From Trichostrongylus colubriformis (taxonomy: Eukaryota > Nematoda > Chromadorea > Rhabditida > Trichostrongylidae): a DNA stretch of 64,000 nt. Made by a program: the position numbers and the translations under genes. Shown in pieces: positions 47,045-59,149 of the stretch. The DNA lies in assembly GCA_963978905.1 (NCBI GenBank), contig OZ022260.1:48443551-48507550 (forward strand). Reading direction: 5' to 3'. Positions within the stretch are counted from its first letter, which is position 1. The number at the start of each line of letters is the position of its first letter. The notes below the pieces were generated by a model, which ran no database searches, was not told where the DNA came from, and saw only the letters and a list, made by a program, of their open reading frames with translations.

Positions 47045-47245
47045 AAACTAGGGTAAGTCGAATTGACTGATCAATCTCAGACACATGGCTCCCTCGCGAT
47101 ACGAATTGCTTGATTTCTCGATAACTTATCCATCGCCTTTCCCGTTTTTGAGCAAAATAATTTTTATTTTCCATCAGACTAAGCTTACAGGAATTACAAA
47201 ATTTGTGAGCTTCAAAAAATCAAGAATTGAACGAATTCATGAGAT

Positions 47246-47469
47246 TCACGATGGCACCTCCCACCACGGAAACGGATCCGCATAGTCATGGTGTTCTGGA
47301 TGACGCTGTGCATTAATCTGAAACGTCACGAACTGACTTGCATTGTAAATGCTGAGGTTTCTGAGTTCATCTGGTATCACCTGATAGTATCTGACGAGGT
47401 GGTTAAGGCTGCAATGATGGAGCGGTCGTTTTTCTCCAGTTTCTACGTAGAAATAAGTGGAATCTAATA
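47246..47469 (-). CDS. Possible terminal exon of a divergent SH2-domain protein
   Basis: After a GATCAG acceptor the frame reads STYFYVETGEKRPLHHCSLN and then HLVRYYQVIPDEL. This resembles the end of an SH2 domain (a 'tyrosine-x-valine ... sL..LV.yY' pattern). It ends HDYADPFPWWEVPS and a stop. The first half of the domain is not convincingly present; 48270-48090 may supply it. Lies 318 bp past sod-2 on the opposite strand (convergent). Confidence 0.4.
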
Positions 47470-48089
47470 CTGATCGGGTGCGCACTGGATAGTGCCTAAA
47501 ATACGACGTGTAGTGTTTGCAGTGAATGGTTTCGTCAAGGGACGGGTATGTATCTTTAGGTCAATATTTCGCTCGGACACAGGCGACGATCGGCGCGGAA
47601 ATTGCGAGTTGTTTTCGCGTGCCATTTTGTACACCGCCTCATTGTTATGTTTATTGTCGTTTTATTCTGTTTCTTTAAAGGATCATGGCGTCCAGGTCGA
47701 AATTCCAACCTGCTGCATCAACTCGCGCGAAGAATCATTGCGTGCGCGACGTCGCAGCGCAAAATCCTGATTTAACAATATACACCAGAAGCGGATGGCG
47801 TCTCAGAGAAGGAACGTATTGTCTGGGGCCAATTTTATAGGGCGCTTTAAAACTGTCAATTTCCTTGTGAATGCGGACACCCTTTCAAGCACAGGTAGAA
47901 CTACATGCCCTACAAGGCGTTTGCTTCAAAAGTCGAAACTAACAATAAGTGGAGTGGTACGAGTTTACAGTGAGTTGAGGCATAGGGGGTGAAGAACTTG
48001 TGACCTCAATGGGCTGAGTACTGAAATTTGTCTCCATAGAGTAATGAGTCTTCACCTGTATGAGCCATTTGCTGTTTTATAAACAAGGT

Positions 48090-48270
48090 TCAAAGGTAAT
48101 TCTGGTTCAAGTTCATCAAGAAGCGGATTTTGTACCATCTGAAATCTTTCGAAATAGATAAATTTGGTGCAATTTGAAGAGCACTGACATGATGATAAAG
48201 CCTGAAATCGGCTCGTTTCTCCACACTTTCTTCAGCTTTTGAAAAATTGCACACTCCCAAGTAGATGCTC
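48090..48270 (-). CDS. Possible upstream exon of the SH2-like gene
   Basis: After CTTTCAG the frame reads SIYLGVCNFSKAEESVEKRA and then DFRLYHHVSALQIAP, which faintly resembles an SH2 start ('G.lsr.eAe.ll...gdfLvR'). It lacks the usual WYHG and the invariant FLVR arginine is not clearly placed. No verified splice to 47469. Speculative. Confidence 0.25.
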
Positions 48271-48497
48271 CTGAAAGTTTCAGCTTTATCGCGTTTTTCG
48301 GTATTGATGTTACGATATTCCTTTGGATTCTGAGTCGCAGATACTGATCCTCAGAGCCTAAAGGTACACCTGGCACACCTGGCGGTGGTTGCTATTAAAT
48401 TATAGCCAAGAATTCGCGGTTTTATGGCTATTGTGAAAAGTTTGGAAAAGTTACCACGCTACCATGAGTGACCACATTCACTTTGTTCATTTAATTT

Positions 48498-48532
48498 GAT
48501 GCAATTCAAAGAGTGCTGACATGATGATAAAG
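48498..48532. repeat. Diverged duplicate of 48166-48200
   Basis: TGCAATTCAAAGAGTGCTGA with CATGATGATAAAG parallels TGCAATTTGAAGAGCACTGA with CATGATGATAAAG at 48166-48200, 332 bp away in the same orientation. The repeated piece includes the YHHVS-coding part of the candidate exon. Confidence 0.7.
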
Positions 48533-48961
48533 AAAGTGGTCTTACTTTGCTAGGTCACTGTGAAAGCTTGGTGCACTCGATTTGTATGTTTCACTTGTTT
48601 TCGAAAGTCTGAAATTGAAAGATGAATGTTATGAAACTTGTAGCGAACCCTTACTGGAATGATATACCATAGCCAAGTGGTGCGGTTAGCGGCTAGTTTC
48701 TGAATGGTACCGTTTACCAACGCGGTAACTGATGTATTGCACACCTAAGTGGCTGAATTCCCTTACTTCATTTGTTTTTAATATTACATGAAGATTAGGC
48801 GGATGACAAAGTCCGATTTCCTTCATATAGTGCACTCCAACCATTGCCGCTGGGGGAATCGGGCTTCCTGCTTACCCGCCTTCGGTTGCAACTGCGCCAG
48901 CGCGTCGCGTTCGCTGTTGGCTCCGCTCTATGTGGCTGAGGCCGGTATAAAAGGGGAGACG

Positions 48962-49114
48962 GTCGTCTGGCGCGGCCCCTTGGAGCTAATTCGCCAATGG
49001 GGCACTGCCAAAGCTCCTCCCCTAAAAAGGCTTAGGTAAATCTGGGAGAGTCCAGACGGCCCATACGCCCCATTGGCAAATTAGCTGCAAGGGCCGCGCC
49101 AAGCGCCAAACGAC
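48962..49114. mobile_element. MITE-like element, family H (ends GTCGTCTGGCGC)
   Basis: Left arm GTCGTCTGGCGCGGCCCCTT with AGCTAATTCGCCAATGGGG and right arm CCCCATTGGCAAATTAGCTG with GGCCGCGCCAAGCGCCAAACGAC are inverted repeats. The loop carries TCCTCCCCTAAAAAGGCTTAGG. Confidence 0.75.
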
Positions 49115-49119
49115 ATACA

Positions 49120-49960
49120 CCCGGGGCTCGAGTAGCGGAGCGCTGGCTCAGATGTGAGCCGGTTTTTGCTCTCCGACTGGGAGCAGCCTTGGGGTTCAGA
49201 TCCTCTCCAGACATCGTCAGCCATATGGCCGAGAGACCACCGGATGGGAGCTACTTCGTATAACCGAGTGTGGAGTCGGCCCAGCTGAGGCGCTTTGGAG
49301 AGAGATAGCAGGTATGATATTATTACGTTGTTAAGGAATGTGTTATGTATGTCATTTTGTGTTATATTGAACATAGGTGTATTCCTGATGCGTTGTGCTT
49401 ATTCTGTTGTTGTGTTAATATATGGATATTATGAGGGAGACCAGAGGGTGTGCTGTGTGCCTAGCGGAGAGCAGGAAGAACCCTTTAACGGACAGCGGAG
49501 AGCTGGAGACCCTTAGATCCCCGTAGTAGGTCCGCCGAACCAGGCGGGTGTCCGTCGAGGCGTAGTCATCTGACGGATCTCCGGACATAGGAGAGAGCAG
49601 CAAAAGTATGAGAGCGGGTGTACCGCCCTCGATCGAACATGGTGGGAGTCCACCCGCGACACTTCGAGTACACTAGTGTTTTGACCATCAATCTTAGGGA
49701 GGTGTACAAATAGATATTATCGGTCAAGAAGTGGTCGCCGTTTTGGTGGTCAATCGTTGGAAGATCGTAAGTCCCCTCAAAGAGCAGAAACCATTAGATA
49801 GAGCAGAAAGGCTCTGCAGCTGACTTCGTAGAACTTTTCCGATAGCTCATCTTTAAGTGTGGGGTGGGCGTCATCGACGGAGATGTTCATCTATAAACAG
49901 TTTTGGTTTCTGAAGCGAAGAGTTGTAGTGGGAGGTGACGCTTATCCACCAGACTTGTCT
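49120..49960. other. No recognisable gene
   Basis: GC-rich transposon-like sequence at 49120-49620 with no protein recognised. The rest is featureless. Confidence 0.4.
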
Positions 49961-49964
49961 AGTA

Positions 49965-51070
49965 CTAGTTCGTCGAACCTGTAGGAATGAAAGGCTTGGT
50001 TGGCCTTGGCGGGCGTTGATGCGAGATCCCTGCGCTGTGAACGTGTGAGTGCACGCCACCTGCCACTACGCCAAGCATTCGAAGCTGTCCATAGTTGCGG
50101 GAATCCATGGTGAATGTCCGATCTAGTGTCCTTTCTCGCTGACTGAGGAAGATGAAAGTTAGAATTGAACGAGTGAAGAGGATCAAAAAAGGTGGCAGTA
50201 GTGTTTTAGAAATCTCTGCTAACCTTCTGCTGTCGCCAGCTTCATCTCCTTTATTGGCCGTCTGGAAAGGAAAATTTTTATATCGTATTTTGCGGATAGA
50301 AAAGTCATGATTTACAGCTGAGCTCTCCCGCCCTAACTATGCCTTAACTACTAGTTTCCCAGAACTAGTGCACACTGCAAGTTTGGAAATAGTAGGAATT
50401 TTCTGTTTTATTCCGTCATCTGATGGTGTCTGTACGTGGGCTGACGCAAAACATTTGGTATGACTATATTCCATTTCAGAAATCTCTCCTAACCTACTGT
50501 CTGATTTGAAAATAGGCTGAAAACTGGTAGAAAATTGCTTTGAAACCCATATCCTAGATGCCCATGAATCTTGGCTAAATTGATCGCTGCTCATCGCTCT
50601 ATCCCACAACCCATCAACTGACTGAAATCAAAAAAGGTTATTGTTGGTCGCAGAAAGCACGAGCTGAACCGCGAAACTCATCCTGCATTGTTCGAACAGT
50701 ATTATAGTTTGGACAGCAGTAAGGCTTTCTTTCACCATTCATTCACACTTCCCACTCAAGACTCCCGTATGTATATGTCGTTGCATCTGAGTGCGTGGAA
50801 TGAAATCAGAAAGCTTATAAAGATAGCTGTACTATCATAGCTGCTGTTTATAACACCGAGAATTATGTAGCCACTCCGGAGCCTATGAGAAAAACGGGTG
50901 GAACTTGAGAACGCCAATTACTCCCTCGCTAATGAATACGAGAGTTGCTCTGGAGTGTTACCTGACTTGCACTTTCCTCATGTGATGCCTTGGGAGCAGA
51001 TGGCTTTTCTCGTGGCGTCTTTGGCACACTCACGTTCACAGTTCCGTTCATCGCATAAAAATCATCTCCA
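49965..51070 (-). CDS. 3' exons of an unrecognised gene
   Basis: Exons 51070-50962, 50621 to about 50559 or 50421, 50261-50224 and 50142-49965 carry good splice sites and chain in phase. They encode GDDFYAMNGTVNVSVPKTPR, then SVDGLWDRAMSSDQFSQDSW, TANKGDEAGDSR and LDRTFTMDSRNYGQLRMLGV, ending PFIPTGSTN and a stop. The second exon has two possible phase-0 donors (TGG|GTTTCA or CAC|GTACAG). A possible earlier exon near 51320-51367 (RWEPREITRL) fits phase 2. The sequence is polar and probably disordered, like the tail of a signalling or cytoskeletal protein. Family not recognised. Confidence 0.55.
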
Positions 51071-51379
51071 CTAAAATTGAGGGTTTAAACGGATTCACGT
51101 ATGTATGTTTGCATAGTCGCTTATATTTGGTACAGCAGTCACCCTATAGAGATGGTGCCAGCGTTGAAGACTTCAATACTAAGTTAACGTTTTCGATCAG
51201 AGCTATCGCGGAAAGAACGCGATCTATGTCTATTTGTTCAAAATTTTATCACACGACATCAAATCAGACAATCAGATAAGTTATCGTGAGCAACGTATTT
51301 AAACGTATAAAATCTTACAGTCGAGTTATTTCTCGTGGCTCCCAACGCGTGCGACTGTTGCAGTTCTTTGCAAATTTTT

Positions 51380-52230
51380 ACGTTCTTTGTTATGCTAACT
51401 TGGTATCTGCTCAAAGGCACACCATGTGATAATCAGATTAGTGGCTTACTTTGTTGTGGCAAGTAGGTCCTTTGATATCTACTCAGACTGCACCTTTGTT
51501 GCGGTTGCAGGGTGCACCCTCGTGGTGTTGTGCCTCCTTGAACACAACCGAGCCACGCCCACACGAACAAATCCACCTGGCCTTCGACGAGCAATTTCAG
51601 TGTGAGAGCTGCCTTCATCATTGAAATAGCAGCTTCATTCAATTATCTTCTCTTATCAGAACCTTATCCTTCCCCACGCGAGCGCTACGTTGAAAATCCG
51701 TCCGTCTGGGCCAGGTGTGATTTGATTGGGTGGGAGTGGCTCGCTTGGGACAATCGCAGACAATCAAGTTTGCGCCTACGTCATCTGGTTTTCCTCATCA
51801 TCAAAAAGCTTCATGCATCGCTCCCTCGTTTGGGACGTTCAGGTAGCTCTTTGGCATGCGCACCTAGCATTGTGAAAGTATTATAAATATATTAATGAAA
51901 AAGGGTAAATGGTACTGATTGATTAAAAAAAATACTTTTGGCAACCTCTCCATATAGAGAGGCATAGCTTGCTTGCCCGACATCGATATGTAAATACCAC
52001 GCGAAATGGATGTGTGATATTATGAGTAAGGGTGATCTGTGGAGCCCTGCTAAGGTGTGAACCAGTTGACCCTCAGACATTACAGGTAATGCATTTGACG
52101 TTGATGCATTATCACTCATTTCGAGGCTGCATGGCACAGCTCTAGCAGAAAGCCTGCTGTCTAGATCGACACGTCCTGGGTGAGCTAGGCAAGGGTTCCA
52201 GAAACGACAGAGATACACCTTAACTTGAGT
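51380..52230. other. No recognisable gene
   Basis: The frame at 51433-51642 (-) has a Trp-rich stretch (FVWAWLGCVQGG) but no family features or splice partners. It may be repeat-derived. Confidence 0.4.
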
Positions 52231-52265
52231 GGTGAACTTTCAGTCTACCATTAAAGATAAATTTA

Positions 52266-52446
52266 GGCCGCGGTCAAACTTTGCGCCGGCAGATGGTGGG
52301 TGCTTTCAGAGGCAGCGAGGCGGAGTGACATTGAGAAGAGGTGTAGAGACAACGCAGGCTACGAAGCAAGGTGGCGCAGGCGGAGACCCGGAGACACGCA
52401 GCCACGTGCGGTCGCAGGGACAGCGTAAAGTATGAACGCGGCCTTA
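52266..52446. mobile_element. Family D MITE-like element, second copy
   Basis: Left end TAGGCCGCGGTCAAACTTTG and right end CAAAGTATGAACGCGGCCTTA (read as complement) match the 12.3-kb copy. Interior GTGTAGAGACAACGCAGG and CGGAGACCCGGAGACACGCA also match. Confidence 0.7.
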
Positions 52447-53239
52447 TTCTGCTCCTCGGTACCTCTGTGACAATGGCGACTGACTGGGTGTGCTCTGAGC
52501 ATCAGAACCCGTCCCGAAAGCCAGTTTTCTCAAGAAATGTCTCCAAGTTGGTATTCGGCAACAGGCTGAACGGATGGTATGCGGCGAAATCATCGTGGAT
52601 TTCTAGTCAGTAAGAATAAGGATCCTTTGTTGTGAGATTTTTGAGGCCAAGATATCATGTGGAGCGTATGAAGTTCGCAGTCACCAGCTCAGAGTGTTGA
52701 CAAAAATCTTATCAGGCCTTGAAGATGTGGCACTTTTCATGTTTGCGGTCGCTGCTCGTTCCTCTACGGAAAAATTTTGGGATGTTTTCTTCGAAGGGAT
52801 ATGTGGACCAGGTGCGTGTCTCGTGAGTCGGTAGAGTGAATTCTTGCCTACTATATTTCGCCTAAGAGAACAGCAGGGTCCAGTTCTCTTTTCTAGGACA
52901 TGAAATACGATTAAGTAGCTTTGAACACTGCCGTACCGGTTCTTTTCTAATCGGGAAAGCGCGGCTAGATCAACACAGTGTGAAAACTCGGATGCCGCTC
53001 GTAATCCCCAATCGGACTTTACTTAGTCGTAAGTGATTAGCACTCGTTTGAAAATATCGGCCGTCAACAACGGGGCGCTCCTCTCACTGCGTCGAGAGAC
53101 TTTTTCAGCTTATGAGTGAAAATGATAGAAGTGCAAAGAAGGTTGATTATTAGAACCGCAGCGCATAGATAGTGTTTGCTACGGCTCTACTAAATACCAG
53201 TCAATATATGGTAGCATATGTTGCATATATTAAAGACAT

Positions 53240-53430
53240 CTAACTGCTCCTGTGATCGCGTTCATATTTTGCGGTGGCGGCGGCAGCTCATGACTGCGTG
53301 TATCTGCGTCTCCACCTGTGCCACCCTGCCTCATTGCCTGCATCGCCTCTTTCCATCCCGTTCGCGCCACCCTGCCTTGTGCAACCGTGCCCTGCCGGTG
53401 CAAAAAGTGGAAGCGGTTTGACAAAGGCGC
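53240..53430. repeat. Family D relative, inverted and diverged
   Basis: GTGATCGCGTTCATATTTTG with GCGGTGGCGG is the reverse of the family D right end. GCGTCTCCACCTGTGCCACC mirrors its interior. Confidence 0.5.
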
Positions 53431-53624
53431 GAAGCGTTTGCTTTTTGCGTTGAAGAAGCCAGAGGGTTCATCGGATTCGCTTACCTCTGATCATAGCCGT
53501 CTTTTGAAAAGCTACGTGAACGTTTTCTTTCGTGTTTATTGGTGGCCCTGTAAAGGTGACATCGACAGCTAATCCTTTCTTCCAAAGACAATGGATGACT
53601 TCATTTTCAACATTTTGACAATAT

Positions 53625-53830
53625 TAAAGACAGTGTCAGGGGTGATGTGGGTGATAAGAGATCATTAAATGGAGTCATTCACTCGAAAACTACGGGTTTG
53701 GAGAGCTTATTTGCGGCGAAGTTCCCCGCAAAGGGCGTGCCCCGAGCTGTGGCAGAGGCGGCCTTTTCAGCTCGAGCCGCCTTACTGTGCTCGGTCCGCC
53801 TCCTAGCGACTGATTGGCTGGGGTGGGGAT
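53625..53830. repeat. Dispersed repeat, family F, copy 1
   Basis: Runs from TTAAAGACAGTGTCAGGGGT through GAGCTGTGGCAGAGGCGGCC to CCGCCTCCTAGCGACTGATT. The same ordered blocks occur at 54405-54610. Confidence 0.7.
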
Positions 53831-54404
53831 AGACTGTATCGCGGCCCGCTTTCTCAGTTTTGGCTTGAAGCTCACTCTAGAAAAAGGATGCTTCCTCATT
53901 TCCGAACATCCCTTCGTAATTAGGACATGGCAACACGTCAATGGAAAACTCGTCCGGACTACCCGCCTCTTCACGGGAAAGCTCCACGTCGGGAATCAAC
54001 GGTGAGGAAGGGTCCTATTTCTCAGTCTTTGACCATTTCCATCCGTTTTTCTTCAGTGTCCTGTAACTGGGCATCTCGACTTTCATATTAACTACTTCTT
54101 TCACTTTTCTGCCGAATTTCCCCAAACACTGCTTTTAAAGCGGTCAGATAGGTAGATCCAAAGTTGTGGAAAGAATCCGATAAGAAACGAACTCGAATCT
54201 ATCTAGTTGTCTGTATGAACTATCCGTGTTAGAGCCTTCCCTCAACGGTTGTTCCTGTCGCTCCTCAATACAATGCGTGTAAGTCGGTGTGAAACTATCC
54301 TTTAAGAGTTATAAAAATGGTTACCTTCCGCTTTTCTCTTTCGGACCTTCGCCTTCTGCGCTCCTCTCTCCTTCTCTGCCGGAGTTCAGCTTGTTGCTCT
54401 ACGT

Positions 54405-54610
54405 GCCTTAAAGACAGTGATAGGGCTAATTTGAGTGATTAGGGATCCTTGAAAGGAATCAATCACCTAAACGCTAGGGGCCTAGGGAGCCCATCTACAT
54501 CAAATCTGCCTCGAAAGGCGTGCCTTTGAGCTGTGGCAGAGGCGGCCTTTTAGCTCCAGCCGCCTTTTTCGGCTCAGTCCGCCTACTGCGACGAACATCC
54601 TTGATTGGCT
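54405..54610. repeat. Dispersed repeat, family F, copy 2
   Basis: TTAAAGACAGTGATAGGGCT, GAGCTGTGGCAGAGGCGGCC and CAGTCCGCCTACTGCGACGA in the same order and orientation as copy 1, 780 bp away. A degraded third copy begins near 55180 (AAAACAGTGGCAGAGCTAAT). Confidence 0.7.
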
Positions 54611-55429
54611 TGGGTAGGAGGTGCCAAGAAGCTGCGGCAGGGTTGGAGCGATGCGATCGCAGTGCGCTTTCGTAAACAGAAATGTCGCAGACTCTTCTCT
54701 AAATGACTGGTTATATTTTTCATTGTTTTTGGTTGCTGATGAGTACCTGCAGAATTCGGGAGTTCTTTCTTTCTATTCTTTTCTTTCATTATTTCTCACT
54801 TGTTGTCTTCGCACGTTTGCAGTTGACGATGAGACGCCTTCTAGGCTTTTGCATCAGCTGTGTTTCGCAATGGTTTTGGCTATCTTTGAAGTTGGTTTTT
54901 GCAAGGTTAGTGTGAATGTAGTCAACAGTTGCGATGCCTCTCCCACTCGCTTCACAAGTGACGACCTCATCTCGTATCCCGGCGATGCGATTTATCTGTT
55001 CTAACATCTCTTACCCTGGGTCTCGCAGCACGATACGATACCGTCTTCCATAAGTGCTGCACTAGCGCGCCAGTTGGTGCGCTCGACCCAAAGGCACCTC
55101 CACGTGTGGTCCCATGTTTGGTTGAAGTCCTGATAATCATTCCTTTCCAGATTGCGTAGACGAATCAGCCTTTTCGACAATTATGAAAACAGTGGCAGAG
55201 CTAATGTCGGTGGTGGTGATTTCCCGAAAAGAGTCATCCTGTCGGTAGTGATGATTTCCCAAAAACAGTGAAAACTAGGGGTAAGAAGACTACATGTGGC
55301 GATTCCCAGTGGAAGACGCGCCCCAGATGTTTAGAGAAAGGATCGCTTCAAACAGGCTCCGTCTTTCTTGACGTACTCGGTCTTTTACAGTCGATTTCCC
55401 CGGAGGATGAGAGAGGTGTAAAGTAGTAG

Positions 55430-57500
55430 GAATCGTAGTACAGTAGTTTTTATCGTATACCCACATTAGCAGTCGAAATTACGTGATGCTTGACTTATCC
55501 GCTTCCGAGGTGAAAACATCCACCGGTCATTGTCAAAGTTCGGAGCGAATGTTCCAACCTGATTACCTCTACCACAGCTTTCAAGTAAGACTGGAATCGT
55601 GAGCTCACCTCAGATGCCGCGCGAGTCTTTCCACGGCCTCTTCCTGTCGCGATTTTTTCTGAGATTTTGGCTCGGCCAAATTCACATACTGCTCGCTCAC
55701 CACTGCCAATGACTCGTTTCATCCTGGTTATTACAGTAACAATTACTGGTGCTATCACAGAGAGGGTCCGCTTTCGCTTGAGCTCTGAGAAGAGAGAGAA
55801 CCTCTCTCCACATTCACAAAGGCTTATCAAAAATTATGCGCTTGAATATGCAACTGACAAGTAAGCGACAGTATATTGATCAACAGTCCATAGGACACCT
55901 TCCCCCTCCCCTCACTGGGATGGCACCTATTCATTTGTCTTTGAAGTCCCTCACCTTGCTTGTTTTCCTTGTCCTCAGCCTCCTTTTGTCCGGCTCGACA
56001 AATTTTGCCGTGTAAGCAGCATTCGAGAACATCCAAACAACCGCTTGACTGCGAAGGCATGACGGCTATGAATGGTCAACCTACCGCCTTGTCAGACTCT
56101 TATAATACCCTCTTTGTTTTTTTTACTAAATCGTCTTTCAACACATTTTCGAGTGATAATCTAACCTTACATACGAGAAAGGTCTACCAGGTCATGGCGC
56201 GCTTTCTGACTGCGAGTTTTTGCTTCATGTGAAGGGGAGCGTGCAAGAAACTCATAACTAATGTCCATTTTTGCAAAGTGGCCCTTGAAAGGGGTTGATG
56301 TTTCGATTCCCTTTGAAAACAATTTTTTGCGATATTTGGATTTTCATTTTGTGAGTTCGGAAGCATTTGCATGTGGAAGTTCACTACTCATATGACCGTT
56401 TTTAGAGTGTCAGATATATATCATTTTCCAGCGAACTTGACCGACCAAATGTTGAGCCTGCCAGCGCTCATAACGCATGAGCGAGGCATTTTGGGCTTTC
56501 CTTTTTGAAGTTTTCACTGTCCTACTAATTCCGTTTAGAAATTTAGCTTACAAGGGTTAAACCAAGTCTAGATTCGGAGCACTCAAAACGCAGTTACGGG
56601 GCATGGGATTCATAACTGTTCACGGACACTCCATAACTATTTTTCAGTACATTTGGCGGTTTTTCAATGTGCAGCTGAATTGTCCCTCCTTCTGACAGCA
56701 ATTTGCGTGGTGGTGTTGACAACTACCGTAAAGAAGAAGCTCTCCAACGGTCATTCACTGTGCCAGTCACCTCAGTCAGGTCATTGTTTGTGATTTCATA
56801 AATGTTCATAAATGCAGCTTGCTCACAGCTTCGCTAGGGGTGGTAGTAAGATCAAACTTGGTGAATTTATCTCAAATGGGGAAATTTAGTTGACTGAGAG
56901 AGTAGCCAGTTCTATGGCTCCTCCATCATCCGTCATTATCCATCGATTCCATCGACATAGCGAAAAATAGGTGTGCGATTGATGCCGCCGTAGCATAGAA
57001 GTAGTATTGTAATATTTAGCCACCCTCAAAGCTTCGTGAAACATAGAACGCATTTCCCTCCACTCCGCTCTCTTTCTCCCTCTCTACGAGTCCTCCTGTT
57101 TTCAAGAAGTATCCCGGAACGCAAAAATTTTCCCTGACGCGAAGCTTTTCCCCGTGTGATGGGTGGAAGAGTTTCATGACCGCCGAGTCAAATGGCGATA
57201 GGGAGTGTTGTGGTTGAGTGGTCAATCAAACAGATTCAATCCGGAAATCGCCGGAACTCGAGCGGTCACCGTCAGCCAATTGTCAGCCAGAACAAGGGCG
57301 CTCAACAGAGACAAGCCGTTGCAAAAGCGTTGTTGGCTAGCCGTGTTCAGACGCTTGCCAGGCAGCAGAGAAGCGGCGCACCCTAGCGTTTAGCCAATTA
57401 ACGTCGTCTAATTACCATAACAAATAACAAATCACAAGCAATTGACCGTCAGGTCAAACAAAACCATCACAACCAATTATTAACACTAAGAATGTCGTGT
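55430..57500. other. No recognisable gene
   Basis: A family B-like terminus lies near 55900-55930. Frames at 55495-55830 (-) and 55960-56232 (+) show no domain. The rest is featureless. Confidence 0.45.
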
Positions 57501-57513
57501 TTGTAGGTTTTGT

Positions 57514-59149
57514 TTGTTTGGAAATGCTCGTGTTTTCAAAAGTTTTTTTTATAAAATCACCCGACACGAACTCACATACAGAGGGATTATTCAAAGAACC
57601 GGAACAGAGGAATGCATAAAGAAAATGGAAAATCCACGACTAGACAGAGAGTTTCAATATGGGAATCAAAGATCATCGGAAAGTAACGAATCTATGGAGA
57701 AATCACGTTTTCTAGACGGTGACATGTGTAGCTTCATATGCTGTATAGGAAAGGGGATTGCCGGTGATGGACTGGGAGAATCGTCTGAGGATTCACCGTC
57801 GGGCACCGAAAGACCCATGTGCCGTCGAACCTAAAACGGAACGTTTATTGTACCCAGCGTTTAATAGTGTAGCTATCGTTATCATAAAACGTTGCTTTAA
57901 AACTTCTGAGAAAAATAAGTACCAATTCCTCAAGCTTGCATCGCGAGATGAATTAGGTGTATCACTTTTAGATGGTCACGTCCGGTGTCGGTTAACCAAG
58001 AGATGATATTTCATATTTTATTACTATACTGCTATAAAGCAATGCCGATTCATTGGTTGATTTGGATGCTAATGAGGACGATACCACTTCAACTGTAATA
58101 GTTCGTTACTTATGGTTTTTATGTATTAATACCGCTGATTAAGTAGAGTGGACCAGTAGTGGTGTAGTGACAGGTGGCGAACACCTCACTCTCATGGTGC
58201 GGGTATCAAATCTAGCATCGGTGCCCGCCCAGGCCAACGAAGCTTTGCTTCCCTCCTTGTTAGGTGACTCGGTATTAGACACGTTTGGAAGTGTAAAAGC
58301 ATCGACTTGCACATCATCTGGCCCCGCACGTCCTTGTATAAGCCAAATCGCTTTACTTGCCATCACAATTCCAAATGAAACCAGAACCCGTGGCACATAC
58401 TATCGAGGAATAGATTGACGATAGAAACCCTATCCTTTGTACTTTAATAAAATGAAGCAAACTTCACTCTAGTCAGTTGGGCTTGGTATTGCCGAGTCAA
58501 CCTGTTCAATAGAAATTTAGTAGTTCTAAATAATTCAGGTTTGGACTGGAAGATTCAGTTTTCTGCTCTCTTCAGGTGCTACGGAGACCCAGGAAGGCGG
58601 TGACATATTAGGATAGTGTTAAACATTGGCTTGCCTCTGCATTGACTTCATCGTGAGACAGGGAGTAGGTAGTTTTTCGCCTTTCAATAAAAATATGGGA
58701 AGATGCTCCGAGGGTTAACCACATTTACCGTGTTCTAATACCGTCCTCAGAAGGACGTTGTTTCATCCAAGGTACTGGTATCCCGCGTTCCCTACGCCCT
58801 AGGTTTAATCAAAAACCCACGTCCAGCTTACTATAATCCTATGTTGCCCTTACGCGGCTTGAAGATGCGTATCTGTTCAAGATTCAATAATGTCTCTCTT
58901 TACTTCGATTTAAAAGCGCAACTTACATACGATTCAAAAAAAGTTTGGGATGTGTTCCCAAAGCTCAAGGCTACTGGCTTCCTAAGCGCCACAACTGTGA
59001 TGAAAGCTGAACGAACGGTGAATTTCGAACTGACCGGCACCATGGCTTTTTCCTTCCGCATAGACACCTTTCGAGTCATGGCGTTCTATAGTAAAATGCC
59101 TTATTTGGAAAAGCATCCCACTTTTAGGAATCTATGGAATTCCAATTAA
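57514..59149 (+). pseudogene. Broken coding-like segments, family not recognised
   Basis: Four plus-strand stretches in shifting frames look protein-like: about 57514-57834, 57758-58006, 58143-58420 and 58739-59149. Sample motifs are LDREFQYGNQRSSESN, KYQFLKLASRDELGVSLLDG, SGPARPCISQIALLAITIPN and DTFRVMAFYSKMPYLEKHPT. The first two overlap in different frames, and stops separate the others, as in a decaying gene. Introns are possible: CCGTCCTCAG precedes 58751. I cannot name the family. A virus-derived insertion is conceivable, but no diagnostic motif supports it. Confidence 0.35.

Noticed and set aside
49180..49205. GGGGTTCAGATCCTCTCC resembling a tRNA T-loop
   Set aside because: An extra base breaks the B box and no cloverleaf surrounds it.
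54621..55004. 127-codon plus-strand frame with hydrophobic runs
   Set aside because: Begins inside a family F repeat; no splice support or recognisable family.
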